A stretch of DNA of 53,717 nucleotides, taken from positions 1 through 53,717 of the forward strand of contig JAPOVP010000057.1 of NCBI GenBank assembly GCA_026708085.1, in the 5' to 3' direction. Shown here piece after piece: positions 33,013 through 42,441 of this stretch. The first letter of the stretch is position 1; the number at the start of each line of letters is the position of its first letter. Made by a program: the position numbers and the translations under genes. The notes under the pieces were generated by a model. That model was given only the letters and a program-made list of their open reading frames with translations. It made no database searches and was not told the DNA's origin. The stretch comes from Caldilineaceae bacterium (lineage in GTDB: Bacteria > Chloroflexota > Anaerolineae > Caldilineales > Caldilineaceae).

Positions 33013-34704
33013 TTAGTTTTCCGTGATGTAGGCGCTGTCCAGGAGCATCATGTTATAGACGCCAAGGGTGCCGTCGTCTGTAAGGGTCAGCCCTGAGACG
33101 TAGTCCTTATACAGGACAGCCTGTACCGGGTTCATTACGAATACGCCGATCGCGTCACGCGCCAGGATCTTGAGGGCCTCGTGATAGAGGTCGCAGCGCT
33201 CGGTCGACATCGCCATCGGCCTGGCCGTGTCGATCAGGTTGCGGTACTCTTCGTCGGTCCAGCCGGTGAAGTAGGAGGCCGCGGGATCGTCCCACCAGTC
33301 CACGAAGTTGCTCGGATCGATGAAGTCCGCCCCCCAGCGATTGAGGGCGACTTTCAACTCGCCGTTGCGCATCTGGTCGACATAGAAGGCGCGCTCGACG
33401 TTCTGCGGTATGAGCTTGACCCCCAGGTTGTCGGCCAGCATACGCTGGATCGCCTCGGCTTCGCGGATGAACTCACCCTCCTTGGTGTAGATCGTCAGCT
33501 CGGGGAAGCCCTCGCCGCCGGGGTAGCCGGCCTGCGCCATCAGATCCGCAGCCATTTCAGGATCGTATTTCTGGAATGCGATCAACTCGGGATCGTCGTT
33601 GCGCTCGCACGGGAAGTCCTTGGGCAGGAAGCCGTGCGCGGGAATGCAGGTACCCCGCATGACGTTGTCGCACAGGGCCGTGCGGTCAACCGCATGCGCG
33701 AACGCCTTACGTACTAGCATATTGTCGAAGGGCGGAGTGCGCTGGTTCATGTAGATGTAGACGCCGCGGTTCATCACACTGATGTAGGCTTCTTTACTCA
33801 GTTGCGGATCCGCAAGCACCTGCACCAGGTCATCACCGGTCACGCCCACCCCGCCGTCGATATCGCCGGCCTGATACATCTGCAGCAGAGGCGCGCCGAC
33901 CTCAGGAATGATCACCTGAATCCGTTGTTCAAATGTCGCCGGGTAGCGTCCCGTGTAGTAGGGATTGGGCGTGAAGATCACGTTTTTGCCCCGGTTCCAC
34001 TCGGCAATGCGGTACGGGCCGTTGCTCGGGGCCGTAGCCGGATCGTTGGCCCAGTCGTCACCATGCTCTTCCACCATGTGGCGGGGAACCGGCGCCGCGT
34101 GCCAGTTGATCTTGAACATGTAGTAGGGAATCGGCACCTTGGTTGTGAGCGAGAAGGTATATTCGTCGATCAGCTCGACGCCCAACTCTTCTACGTCAAC
34201 CTCGCCCTTGTTGTACGCCTCACCGTTCTCGAGGTCAAACAGGAACCAGGCGTAAACGTTGGCCATCTCCGGGTTCAGGTATCGGCGGAAGCTGTACACC
34301 CAGTCCTCGGCCGTAACCGGCGTGCCGTCGCTCCACATGGCGTCCTGCCGCAGATGGAAAGTCCACGTGCGGCCATCATCCGAAAGCTCCCAGCTGTCGG
34401 CCGCGGCCGGGTGCCAATCGCCTTCCGGACCCATCTTGGCCAGCTGCTCGATCGTCGCCTCATAGGCGAAGCCTTCGTACTCATTGCGCATGGTGTCGAA
34501 ATGCTTGCCTTCAATACCGGCAGAGCGGAACACCTGCTGGTCCAGAGGCGCAGCGTCGTCAGGCAGGGAAACGCCGCCCGTGCTGACAACCTCCATCATT
34601 CCCTCTTCGGCCATCCCTGACGCCGGCGCCACGGGCGCACAACCGGCCGCGGTTACCATGATCAGGACTGCCAACAGCGCGATCAATGGGGCAAATCTGT
34701 ACAT
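33013..34704 (-). CDS. Family-5 solute-binding lipoprotein, module 2
   Basis: The 563-residue lipoprotein has a leader and lipobox AAGC with Cys22, then a short tether. The mature protein shows the family-5 pattern, including MWSDGTPVTAEDWVYSFRRY, VRKAFAHAVDR and a paired-cysteine loop (LCDNVMRGTCIPAHGFLP). The start at 34704 follows GAGGAG and gives a clean signal peptide; an upstream in-frame extension does not. A near-consensus promoter (34784-34812) lies 80 bases upstream. The cysteine pair and PIPYYMF-type segments resemble oligopeptide-binding OppA more than the other three here, but the sulfatase neighbours favour a sulfated ligand. Confidence 0.93.
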   Translation of the reverse strand: MYRFAPLIALLAVLIMVTAAGCAPVAPASGMAEEGMMEVVSTGGVSLPDDAAPLDQQVFRSAGIEGKHFDTMRNEYEGFAYEATIEQLAKMGPEGDWHPAAADSWELSDDGRTWTFHLRQDAMWSDGTPVTAEDWVYSFRRYLNPEMANVYAWFLFDLENGEAYNKGEVDVEELGVELIDEYTFSLTTKVPIPYYMFKINWHAAPVPRHMVEEHGDDWANDPATAPSNGPYRIAEWNRGKNVIFTPNPYYTGRYPATFEQRIQVIIPEVGAPLLQMYQAGDIDGGVGVTGDDLVQVLADPQLSKEAYISVMNRGVYIYMNQRTPPFDNMLVRKAFAHAVDRTALCDNVMRGTCIPAHGFLPKDFPCERNDDPELIAFQKYDPEMAADLMAQAGYPGGEGFPELTIYTKEGEFIREAEAIQRMLADNLGVKLIPQNVERAFYVDQMRNGELKVALNRWGADFIDPSNFVDWWDDPAASYFTGWTDEEYRNLIDTARPMAMSTERCDLYHEALKILARDAIGVFVMNPVQAVLYKDYVSGLTLTDDGTLGVYNMMLLDSAYITEN

Positions 34705-34783
34705 AACTGTAGGTCTCCTCAATGGGTTTGGGGTTGGAAAATATTTGGTTGTTGTCGTTGGGGTATTGCGAAAAACCGCAGCA

Positions 34784-34812
34784 AGTATAACGCCAACGGT
34801 GGCTACGGTCAA
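34784..34812 (-). promoter_or_regulatory. Near-consensus sigma-70-type promoter, module 2
   Basis: On the minus strand TTGACC and TATACT are separated by exactly 17 bases. The -10 box ends 80 bases before the binding-protein start at 34704. This is the best promoter match I see in the island. Confidence 0.65.
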
Positions 34813-34926
34813 AAAATTGAGGCCCTCGCGCAAAGCTTATTTGCGCGCCATTGACCGACCCCATAAAACGCCCGCAACTTCCGCTATTCGCGAGGCGAGA
34901 GTCGCTCCCTGGATTGAGCGGCCATC

Positions 34927-36075
34927 TCACTTCATGGCAAGCAGACCACCGACCAGCCGCTCCAGATCACTCTCGTTGTTGAAGACGTGCGTGGACACGC
35001 GAATCATGCTCCCGTCCAACTCAAGCGGCGCCACCAGGACCTTTCTCTCCTTCAAATGTTCCTGGATCTGCGCAGACGTATAGTTGCCAAGACTGAAAGT
35101 GACAATGCCTGACGACTTCCCGTAGGCCGGCGGAGTATGCAACCTCAGGCCCGGGACGTCCCGCAAGGCCGCCTTGAGCCGGTCCGTGAAATCGGCGATG
35201 TAAGCGAACACCTTCTCCCAACCGATCTCTTCCCAACAGTCGAGCGCCTTCCCAAAACCGATCTGGTCTGCCAGATTCCGCGTCCCGAACTCGAACCGCT
35301 TTGCCTCGTCCAACAGCGTGAGCCCGCCCACCAGGTCGAAGTCCTTCTGCGAATGCGAGCCAATCCAGCTCGGCTGAACCCAGGGGATCATGTCCTGCCG
35401 TACGTAGAATCCGCCGGTGCCTTGCGGCGCCATAATATACTTGTGCCCGCTGAAAGCATAGAAGTCGCAGTCCAACTCGCGCATGTCTACCGGAACTGCG
35501 CCATAGGCCTGGGCCCCGTCCAGTAGAACTGGAACGCCGCGCCCATGAGCGATGTCAACCAATGCCCGTGCCGGCAGCCGCTGGCCCGTCCGACGGCAGA
35601 CATGGCTGATCGAAACGACCCGGGTTCGCGCATCCAGCAGCAGCTCAAACTGCTCCAGCATCTGCTCCTCGTCATGTACGACCTCCAGGAAGCGCAACTC
35701 GATGCCATACCGGTGCACATGACTGTACCAGGTGATGCGATTCCCCGGGTGCTCCTTGTCACTCAATATAACGTTGTCACCCGCCTGCCAGTTTATCCCA
35801 TTGGCCACGATATTGATGCCGATCGTCGTGTTCTCACCCAGCACAATCTCGTCGGCATCAGCATTCATCGACTGCGCCACTTTCTCCCGTGTCGCCTCAA
35901 ACCCTTCCAGCATCTTTTCGTGAATCCCGGGCGCGGCCCCACCGGCGTTCTGAAACTGCGCCCAGCGGTTAGTCTCCTCGATCACCGGCTCCATCTTTGG
36001 GGAGAAACCGCTGCTCTGAAAATACGCGTACTCTTGCGTTATGGGAGTATGCCGGCGGACGTCGGACAGTTGCAT
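34927..36075 (-). CDS. Class V aminotransferase-like PLP enzyme (module 3)
   Basis: The 382-residue fold-type I PLP protein has LLDGAQAYG with Asp186, Schiff-base Lys212 in SGHKYIMAPQGTGG, a phosphate-binding GENTTIGINIV segment and the FEFGTRN motif near 288. It is shorter than and clearly diverged from the enzyme at 29706, though the two share the plan of isopenicillin-N-epimerase/desulfurase relatives. AGAGGAAA precedes ATG. It is the last gene of module 3, 11 bases after the 756-residue protein. Reaction unknown. Confidence 0.87.
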   Translation of the reverse strand: MQLSDVRRHTPITQEYAYFQSSGFSPKMEPVIEETNRWAQFQNAGGAAPGIHEKMLEGFEATREKVAQSMNADADEIVLGENTTIGINIVANGINWQAGDNVILSDKEHPGNRITWYSHVHRYGIELRFLEVVHDEEQMLEQFELLLDARTRVVSISHVCRRTGQRLPARALVDIAHGRGVPVLLDGAQAYGAVPVDMRELDCDFYAFSGHKYIMAPQGTGGFYVRQDMIPWVQPSWIGSHSQKDFDLVGGLTLLDEAKRFEFGTRNLADQIGFGKALDCWEEIGWEKVFAYIADFTDRLKAALRDVPGLRLHTPPAYGKSSGIVTFSLGNYTSAQIQEHLKERKVLVAPLELDGSMIRVSTHVFNNESDLERLVGGLLAMK

Positions 36076-36086
36076 TTCTATTTCCT

Positions 36087-38357
36087 CTATAGCTTTCGCA
36101 AAACGATTGTGCTCTCGGCGAAATGATTCTCCGGGCCCTGCAAGTAAAGTAGCAGTCGGCCATCCTCCGACTCCAGTGGCTGCCTCTCCACCCCGTCCAC
36201 CTCGACGTGAACGCGGTCGCCCGGCGCGTATCCCTGCACTACCAGCCCGTGATAGCGAATCACGTACGCGCGGACTATAAGCTCGCCCGACCCCGGCGCG
36301 AAGCTGACGTCGACAAAGCGCATACTCTTGCTGTTGGCCTGGGCTACAAAAGGATGTTGGAGGCCGCCACTTTCCAAGCGGATCGTACAGGATGCCCCCG
36401 GCGCCATCCGCGGTAAGGTAAAGAACCGGTTCCTGACAATGTGCGCCAGGTAGCGGGTTTCACCATCCAAGCCATCGCCCCCCTCAAGGCGCAGCGAAGA
36501 GTACTCCACCTCCTGCGCAAATTCGACTTCATCGGCAACCGCGCCCGCACCCAGCGCGTCCGGCCCCTCTTGCTCAGGCGCCCCCAACAGGACCGACGTT
36601 TCGACCATGAGCTCTTCGATTGTGCGTCCGGTCGGATTGTGCGCCTGAACGGATCTTCCACCGTCGGTCACGCGGAACTGGATATCCTCGTAGTCCTGTA
36701 GCCGCTGATAGATCGCTCTCTGCGTCGCCTGCCACAGATTGATACGCTCGGCCCGCCTGATGCCATAACACATCCAGTCAAAGGTGCCTCGGCCGTTGTT
36801 GTAGCTGGGATCAACTGTGAATAAAGGGTGATACTGCAACTGGTAGACGCCGTCCTGTAGAGCGGTTTCGGGGTCCTGGTCCCTGCTGTTTGGCCGGTCG
36901 TAAAGTGCGTCGATTACGTCTGGAGGTGGGTCGTACTCATGGGTCATGTCCCAGCCGCGCAGCTGTCGGCACTCTTCAGTTGTACTGACAACGCCATGAA
37001 AGGGAAACCAGAATCCGGGGCTGGCAATCGTAGGTGAGGTTAGCGTCTGGTAGGTGACCACCATGTCACCTTTCTCCGGATCGGGCGTCCTGTCTCCATA
37101 CTCGGCCATCAAGTGAAAGTGGAAGGTGCCCAGCCCCAGGAAGTGCGGCACGTTCTGGTATAAATAGTCCATAGCATCGATCATTTCCGGATAGACGCTG
37201 TAACCGCCGTGGCGCCCGCCGGTGTAAAGTCGAACCCCCAGGTTTTTCTCGGACTCGATCACGTGCCGGGCGAGGTTAGCCCCCATCATCCACTTGGGCG
37301 GACTCTCCTGGATAGCATCGTTGTGCAGGCCGATCTCAATGAACGGGAACTTGGAAATCTCCCGGACCCACTCCTGGTCCATCTCCGGTGTGGTCGCCTC
37401 GGGTGAAATGTTTGCATCGAGCAGCGTATGCGTGGCTGGGATCAGATGCTCTCCCTGGTAACGCAGCATAGCCATGTCCACCGACTTGTCCGGATCGTGG
37501 CGGATGTTCATGACACCGTCGTAGCTGCCAAAAGTCCGCAGCCGCGTATCCCACCGGCCCTCCTGCCCGCAAGCCCACAGTACGCCGCGCAGTTGGTAAA
37601 GCAACGTCTCGGCCCAGTTGAACGGGTTGAACCAGCGCCGCACCTCCTCGGCATTCAGGTGCGCCTGCCAAACGCCCCCCATATACTCGAAGAGTGCGTT
37701 GGAAATGAAAAGACTCTTATCCGTCTGGACAATACCGGCGCCAATACGCTGACGTGTAGCGGTTTCCGGTCCCGTCAAGTCGCCACCGATCTCCATCAGG
37801 TCGGCAAAGACCGTGGCGCTGGCCTCTGCTTCAGCGATGCAAGAAGAAAATCCCTTGTAGCCTGAAATATACCATTCTTCCCACTTGGAGGTGTCGCCGA
37901 AAAGACTGTCGCTCCGCCACTGCCAGGCAGTATAGCCCTCCGTCCGCCCCAACTCCAGGCTTGTCAGGCCGAGCAGTTCAGGTGGCAAATTGGTGGGCCC
38001 TGTCACGCACAGGAATGCGTCGTCCCTCTCCAGCCAGGAACCGATTGCCTCGATCGCCGCTGACGCCAGGCTGTGTGCACTGGGCAAAAAGAGGAGCGAG
38101 ACCTCTGCCAGGCGGTCGACCAGCCCTTCATCCCCGATAAAACTGTGTTTGAGGTTGAAGCGGTTGAGGCAGGCTGAGACCGTGCTCGGCGCCAGATAGG
38201 CGAACTGCCCTTTGAGCCAGCTCTTCTCTTGGCCCCAGGCATCCTCAAAGGCGTAAACGGCTCCCGCACGTTGCGCCTCTTCGGCGTTGGCGCGCCGCGT
38301 GCGGTCGCTCCACAGGATTCCGATGTTGGAAAAGAGATCGGGTCGTTCGGAAGACAC
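36087..38357 (-). CDS. Large uncharacterised protein with amidotransferase-like N-terminus
   Basis: I do not recognise this 756-residue soluble protein. The first 150 residues (FLPSAHSLASAAIEAIGSWL, then DDAFLCVTGPTNLPPELLGL) resemble the class I amidotransferase-like module found in some glycoside hydrolases. The middle (about 270-520) has an alternating beta/alpha pattern with FGSYDGVMNIRHDPD and FPFIEIGLHNDAIQ, reminiscent of a polysaccharide-deacetylase-like or other TIM-type barrel. The last 150 residues look like beta-sandwich (LSFAPGSGELIVRAYVI-type strands). It has a GTG start with CAGGAG ten bases upstream. It lies between the DppC of module 3 and an aminotransferase, so it is probably a carbohydrate-active enzyme. 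Confidence 0.55.
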   Translation of the reverse strand: MSSERPDLFSNIGILWSDRTRRANAEEAQRAGAVYAFEDAWGQEKSWLKGQFAYLAPSTVSACLNRFNLKHSFIGDEGLVDRLAEVSLLFLPSAHSLASAAIEAIGSWLERDDAFLCVTGPTNLPPELLGLTSLELGRTEGYTAWQWRSDSLFGDTSKWEEWYISGYKGFSSCIAEAEASATVFADLMEIGGDLTGPETATRQRIGAGIVQTDKSLFISNALFEYMGGVWQAHLNAEEVRRWFNPFNWAETLLYQLRGVLWACGQEGRWDTRLRTFGSYDGVMNIRHDPDKSVDMAMLRYQGEHLIPATHTLLDANISPEATTPEMDQEWVREISKFPFIEIGLHNDAIQESPPKWMMGANLARHVIESEKNLGVRLYTGGRHGGYSVYPEMIDAMDYLYQNVPHFLGLGTFHFHLMAEYGDRTPDPEKGDMVVTYQTLTSPTIASPGFWFPFHGVVSTTEECRQLRGWDMTHEYDPPPDVIDALYDRPNSRDQDPETALQDGVYQLQYHPLFTVDPSYNNGRGTFDWMCYGIRRAERINLWQATQRAIYQRLQDYEDIQFRVTDGGRSVQAHNPTGRTIEELMVETSVLLGAPEQEGPDALGAGAVADEVEFAQEVEYSSLRLEGGDGLDGETRYLAHIVRNRFFTLPRMAPGASCTIRLESGGLQHPFVAQANSKSMRFVDVSFAPGSGELIVRAYVIRYHGLVVQGYAPGDRVHVEVDGVERQPLESEDGRLLLYLQGPENHFAESTIVLRKL

Positions 38358-38443
38358 TGATGGGAACTCCTGTAATGGACTTGACGCCCTCGAGCGTCTG
38401 ATCGGCGGACTGAATTGCTAATTGGTGGCGAGTGAGAGGTGCC

Positions 38444-39322
38444 TTAGTTCTGCAGCGTCATCTTGGGGTCAAGCGCATCCCGCAGCCCGTCGCCAAGAAA
38501 GTTGATGCACAACAAAGTCACGAAGAGAAAGAAACCGGGAATCAGGGCCAGCCACGGTGCGGTCTCCATGAACTGTTGCGCGCCGATCAGCATCTGGCCC
38601 CAGGTCGGTGTCGGCGGCTGAACACCCAATCCAAGATAGCTGAGACTCGATTCTGCGATGATTGCGAATCCAAGAGTCAGTGTGGCGTTTACAATCACGG
38701 GAGCAAGCGTGCTGGGCAGAATATGGCGGAAAACAATACGCCAGTTGCGGGCTCCGGTCATGCGAGCCGCCTCCACAAAGTCCCGCTGCTTGATCGAAAG
38801 AATCGTTCCTCGCACAATACGCGCCAGCCCCATCCAGCTGAACACCGAGAGGATCAGGATGATGCTGAACACCGATCCGCCCCCGTAACGGGAAAGTATC
38901 AGCAGAAGAGGCAAACTGGGGATCGATAGCATGATGTCCGTGAAGCGCATGAGCACGCTGTCGAGATGCCCGCCAAAGTACCCCGAAGTCGCGCCGATTA
39001 AGACCCCGATCAGCAGGCTGACCAGCGCGACACTGAATCCGACAAAGAGCGAAACGCGTCCGCCTACCATGATGCGTAAGGCGATATCTCTGCCCAGTTC
39101 ATCTGTCCCGAAGTAATGCTCCGAGGATGGCGCAATGAGACGCGATCTCAGGTCCGTCTTGGACATCGAGTAGGACGAAAATAGTGGGCCTGCCGCCGAG
39201 TAAGAGATGATCACCCCAAACACGATTAGCGCCACCAGCGCAACGCGGTGACGCCGAAGACGCTGCCAGACATCCTGCCAGTAGGTACGTGTCTGCTGTT
39301 TTTGGATCAACTCGCTTGCCAT
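38444..39322 (-). CDS. DppC/OppC-type ABC permease, module 3
   Basis: The 292-residue permease has a short cytoplasmic start, VALVALIVFGVIISYSAAG as first helix, the YFGTDELGRDIALRIMVGG hallmark and the coupling loop AARMTGARNWRIVFRHILPS. It ends with GDGLRDALDPKM, as expected. It is followed after 86 bases by the 756-residue protein. No ATPase gene is present in module 3. Confidence 0.93.
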   Translation of the reverse strand: MASELIQKQQTRTYWQDVWQRLRRHRVALVALIVFGVIISYSAAGPLFSSYSMSKTDLRSRLIAPSSEHYFGTDELGRDIALRIMVGGRVSLFVGFSVALVSLLIGVLIGATSGYFGGHLDSVLMRFTDIMLSIPSLPLLLILSRYGGGSVFSIILILSVFSWMGLARIVRGTILSIKQRDFVEAARMTGARNWRIVFRHILPSTLAPVIVNATLTLGFAIIAESSLSYLGLGVQPPTPTWGQMLIGAQQFMETAPWLALIPGFFLFVTLLCINFLGDGLRDALDPKMTLQN

Positions 39323-39406
39323 ATCAGTCCCCGGTTACGAAGAATCTTGGCGTGCAGACCATGGGTAGGGGAAACAGCCAATTCGCTGAGACCAGGCCGT
39401 CACTGC

Positions 39407-40363
39407 TCATGTGTAGACCACTCTGGGGTCGATGAAGGCGTAGAGAATGTCGGCCGCGAGGTTGAATAGAGCCACGAGAAAGGCGAAGATCAGGAATACC
39501 GCCATCGCGATATTGAAATCATTGTTGATGAGCGAATCGTAGATCAGGCGCCCCATGCCCGGCCATGAGAAAATCGTCTCGGTCAACACTGCGCCGCTGA
39601 TGAGGCCGGGAATACTCAACGCAATCAGCGTCACCATGGGAATCAGAGCATTCTTGAGTGCGTGGCGGACGACCACCCTGCCCTCCGCCAGGCCTTTGGC
39701 GCGTGCGGTTCGCACATAATCCTCGTGGATCACCTCCAGCATCCCCGACCGCATATACCGCATCCAGCTCGCCATGCTGAACAGGCTGAGCACAATAACC
39801 GGCATGATGGAGTAGCGCAGGACGGTAAAGACACCTACGTCCTGTTCCAGCGAGTAATGGCCCCCTGGCGGCAGCAATTTCAATTGAACGGATAGTAGCA
39901 GTATCAGGATCAAGCCAAACCAGAACACCGGCATGGCGATCCCGAAGAAGGACAGAAATGAGAACAGGTAGTCCAGTAGCGAATACTGGCGCAGGGCGGT
40001 GTAAACGCCGATGGGGATGGCAACCAGCAGGCTCAGCAGGAGGCTCGAACCGGTCAGCACCAGCGTGTTAAGTAGCCGGTCCGGTATGATCGAGAGAACG
40101 GGTCGGTGATAGATGCGCGAGTAGCCCAGATTACCCTGCACCACCTGCCACAGCCACCTTCCGTACTGCTCATAAATCGGTCGGTCGTAGCCATACAGCT
40201 TCTTGATGTGTTCGACGTGCTCTGGTGATATGTCCGGGTTGCCGGCCAGGAGTAGGTCGAGAGGATCACCCGGCGCCAGTTTCAGCATCCAGAATACGGC
40301 CACTGTGATGATCAACACTGTGGGGATCATCTGCAGAAAGCGGCGCAGGATGTACTGGCTCAT
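39407..40363 (-). CDS. DppB/OppB-type ABC permease, module 3
   Basis: The 318-residue permease starts MSQYILRRFLQMIPTVLIIT, then FWMLKLAPGDPLDLLLAG, the loop with YGYDRPIYEQYGRWLWQVVQ and the coupling loop YVRTARAKGLAEGRVVVRH. It ends ILYAFIDPRVVYT. It is complete and colinear with the other OppB-type permeases here. It sits between its binding protein (120 bases upstream) and DppC (84 bases downstream). Confidence 0.93.
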   Translation of the reverse strand: MSQYILRRFLQMIPTVLIITVAVFWMLKLAPGDPLDLLLAGNPDISPEHVEHIKKLYGYDRPIYEQYGRWLWQVVQGNLGYSRIYHRPVLSIIPDRLLNTLVLTGSSLLLSLLVAIPIGVYTALRQYSLLDYLFSFLSFFGIAMPVFWFGLILILLLSVQLKLLPPGGHYSLEQDVGVFTVLRYSIMPVIVLSLFSMASWMRYMRSGMLEVIHEDYVRTARAKGLAEGRVVVRHALKNALIPMVTLIALSIPGLISGAVLTETIFSWPGMGRLIYDSLINNDFNIAMAVFLIFAFLVALFNLAADILYAFIDPRVVYT

Positions 40364-40483
40364 GGGCGGTAAACTGTGGCGGCTTCGTTACCCGTCGGAC
40401 GCATGTGGACGCGGCCGTCGGCATAGTGCCAGGAGCAGAGCAGGCGGCGCCAAACCACCTGCCCTGCTCGTGAGATACGAGTC

Positions 40484-42160
40484 TTACTCCAGTTCCCAGG
40501 TCTCTACGTTCCAGCCGACCATCGCCTGGTCCGCAGGCTGGTAGCCATCCAGTGCGGTGTTCACGGTCGCCACGCGTACGTGCCAGTAGATCGGCAACAC
40601 GGGCAGCTCTTCCGCCCAGATCGCCTGCTGTTCCTGCAACAGCGCGTAGCGCTTATCCTGGTCCAGTTCGGCGTCGATCATGTCGATCAACTCCTTATTG
40701 CGCTCATTCTCTGCCCAGGTGTTGCCCTCGGCGAAGAGCTGGTCCAACTGCGCAGCCGACTCGCCGGGGTACCAGAAGCCGCGGGGCTCGACTCTGGCGT
40801 TGAAGACCCAGCGCCAGATCGCGATGCCCTCGAAGTTGGGCGGATCAAACAGTGTCTCGGAGAAAAGTAGGCGCGCCGAAACCGGCTTCACCTCAGTCGT
40901 GATGCCAATTTCCTGCCACTGCGCCTGAACCAGCGCTGATACCTGCTCGCGAGTTCGGTCTCCGGAGATCGTAATGATGGGGATCTCCAATAGGTTGCCG
41001 TCGCTGTCGGCCAGCTGACCGTCTGCGTTGGCAGTGTATCCGGCCTCGGCCAGTAGCCTCAGCGCCTCGTCAGGATCGTAGTTGTACTGGCGTACGTCCG
41101 GGTTGTACGCGGGATGCGCCGAGTTGATCCACGAATGGGCCGGCGGTTGCTGCCCTTTGAACAGGGCTTCGTTGATACCGTCACGGTCAATGGCGGTCAG
41201 GACGGCCTGGCGCACCAGCTTGTCGCTCAAGGGCGGTCGGTTAACCTGGATCGTCGCGTGTTCCAGCCACAGCGCCGGCACAAAAATGGGGTCGACCTCT
41301 GGGGCCGATTCCATGGCGTTGGCCTGCTCCAACGAAAGCCAACCGTCGGTCAAATGCACCTGGCCGCTGGCGACGCTCACCGCCAGACTGTTCAGGTCGG
41401 GGATGATGCGGTAAAGGACCTCATCGATCGAGGGCTCTTCACCAACGTTGAAGTGCGGGTTGCGGACCAGGCGGATATGGCTGCCCGGCACCCACTCTTC
41501 CAGCATGTAAGGGCCATTCACGACCGGCTTGATGGCAACCTGTTCGATGTTGCCGAAGTTTTCCCACACATTGCCGCCCTTGGCCTTGGCCTCTTCCCAC
41601 AGCGGCCGGTAGACATGCTCAGGAATCACGTGCGTTCGCACTTCCTGGTCGGGGAACAGATTGATGCCCTTGTAGTGGAGAATTGCCGTGTAGTCGTCAA
41701 CGATCTCGATACTTTCGACCGGGAAACTCTCCGAAAAGTAGATGTAGTTGGGGTCCGAGGTGATCTCGAAAGCCATGGCAAGGTCGTGAACGGTTATCTC
41801 CTCGCCGTCTGACCATTTCAGCCCCTGCCTGAACTTGTAGGTTACCTGCATCTTGCCCGCTTCTTCGTCAACGACCCAGGTGCCGTCTGCCTGGCTGGGC
41901 AGCGACTCCAGGATTTCGGCGAAGGGCTGGTTATCCCCGCCGAATGCGATCGGCTTGCGCCACATGAACGACATCACGTCCGAGCCGGTGCGCGTCGAAC
42001 CCCACATGACGAACACGTTTTCCGGCTCCTGCGAGGTGCCTACGACCAGTACTTTAGGGCCCTCGTCTTCCATCATTTCGCCGGCAGGCGCCGCCGCGAC
42101 ACAGCCGACGATGAGCAGGCTGAAGATGAGGATGGCCATCCAAACTGAGTATCGCTTCAT
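40484..42160 (-). CDS. Family-5 solute-binding lipoprotein, module 3
   Basis: The 558-residue lipoprotein has the leader LIFSLLIVGC with lipid-accepting Cys20 and an acidic tether. The mature part carries LKWSDGEEITVHDLAMAFEI, VRQAVLTAIDRDGINEAL and the C-terminal EELPVLPIYWHVRVATVN segment, as in family-5 proteins. Compared with the module 1 and 4 proteins the region around residues 100-140 is diverged, which suggests a different ligand. CAGGAG precedes ATG. It heads module 3. Confidence 0.93.
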   Translation of the reverse strand: MKRYSVWMAILIFSLLIVGCVAAAPAGEMMEDEGPKVLVVGTSQEPENVFVMWGSTRTGSDVMSFMWRKPIAFGGDNQPFAEILESLPSQADGTWVVDEEAGKMQVTYKFRQGLKWSDGEEITVHDLAMAFEITSDPNYIYFSESFPVESIEIVDDYTAILHYKGINLFPDQEVRTHVIPEHVYRPLWEEAKAKGGNVWENFGNIEQVAIKPVVNGPYMLEEWVPGSHIRLVRNPHFNVGEEPSIDEVLYRIIPDLNSLAVSVASGQVHLTDGWLSLEQANAMESAPEVDPIFVPALWLEHATIQVNRPPLSDKLVRQAVLTAIDRDGINEALFKGQQPPAHSWINSAHPAYNPDVRQYNYDPDEALRLLAEAGYTANADGQLADSDGNLLEIPIITISGDRTREQVSALVQAQWQEIGITTEVKPVSARLLFSETLFDPPNFEGIAIWRWVFNARVEPRGFWYPGESAAQLDQLFAEGNTWAENERNKELIDMIDAELDQDKRYALLQEQQAIWAEELPVLPIYWHVRVATVNTALDGYQPADQAMVGWNVETWELE

Positions 42161-42441
42161 GGCATGTTCTCCTGTTGAAAGTGATGTGTTGGTTGGTAAG
42201 CTGCTGGATATGAACCGACGCGCTCCATAGCGAGGATCGGATGGGACGTTCGGTAAGAAAAACTGAGCCGCAGGAGATGGCGGCCGGAATCGTGCGGATT
42301 GTAACCCAAGCCCAGTATTCAGGAGAAATCTGGCCGACCCTAAATCGGAATTAAATTGGAGAAGGCTGCGGGTGGAAAAGCTTAGACGGGAACTGTTAGG
42401 TGAAAGGGGAAGTTCAGCAATTGGCTTGGCACTGCGATTGC
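42161..42441. other. Boundary between modules 3 and 4
   Basis: About 280 bases with no gene. It should hold the promoter of module 3 and the end of module 4 transcription. I see no good -35/-10 pair and no strong hairpin. Confidence 0.4.
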
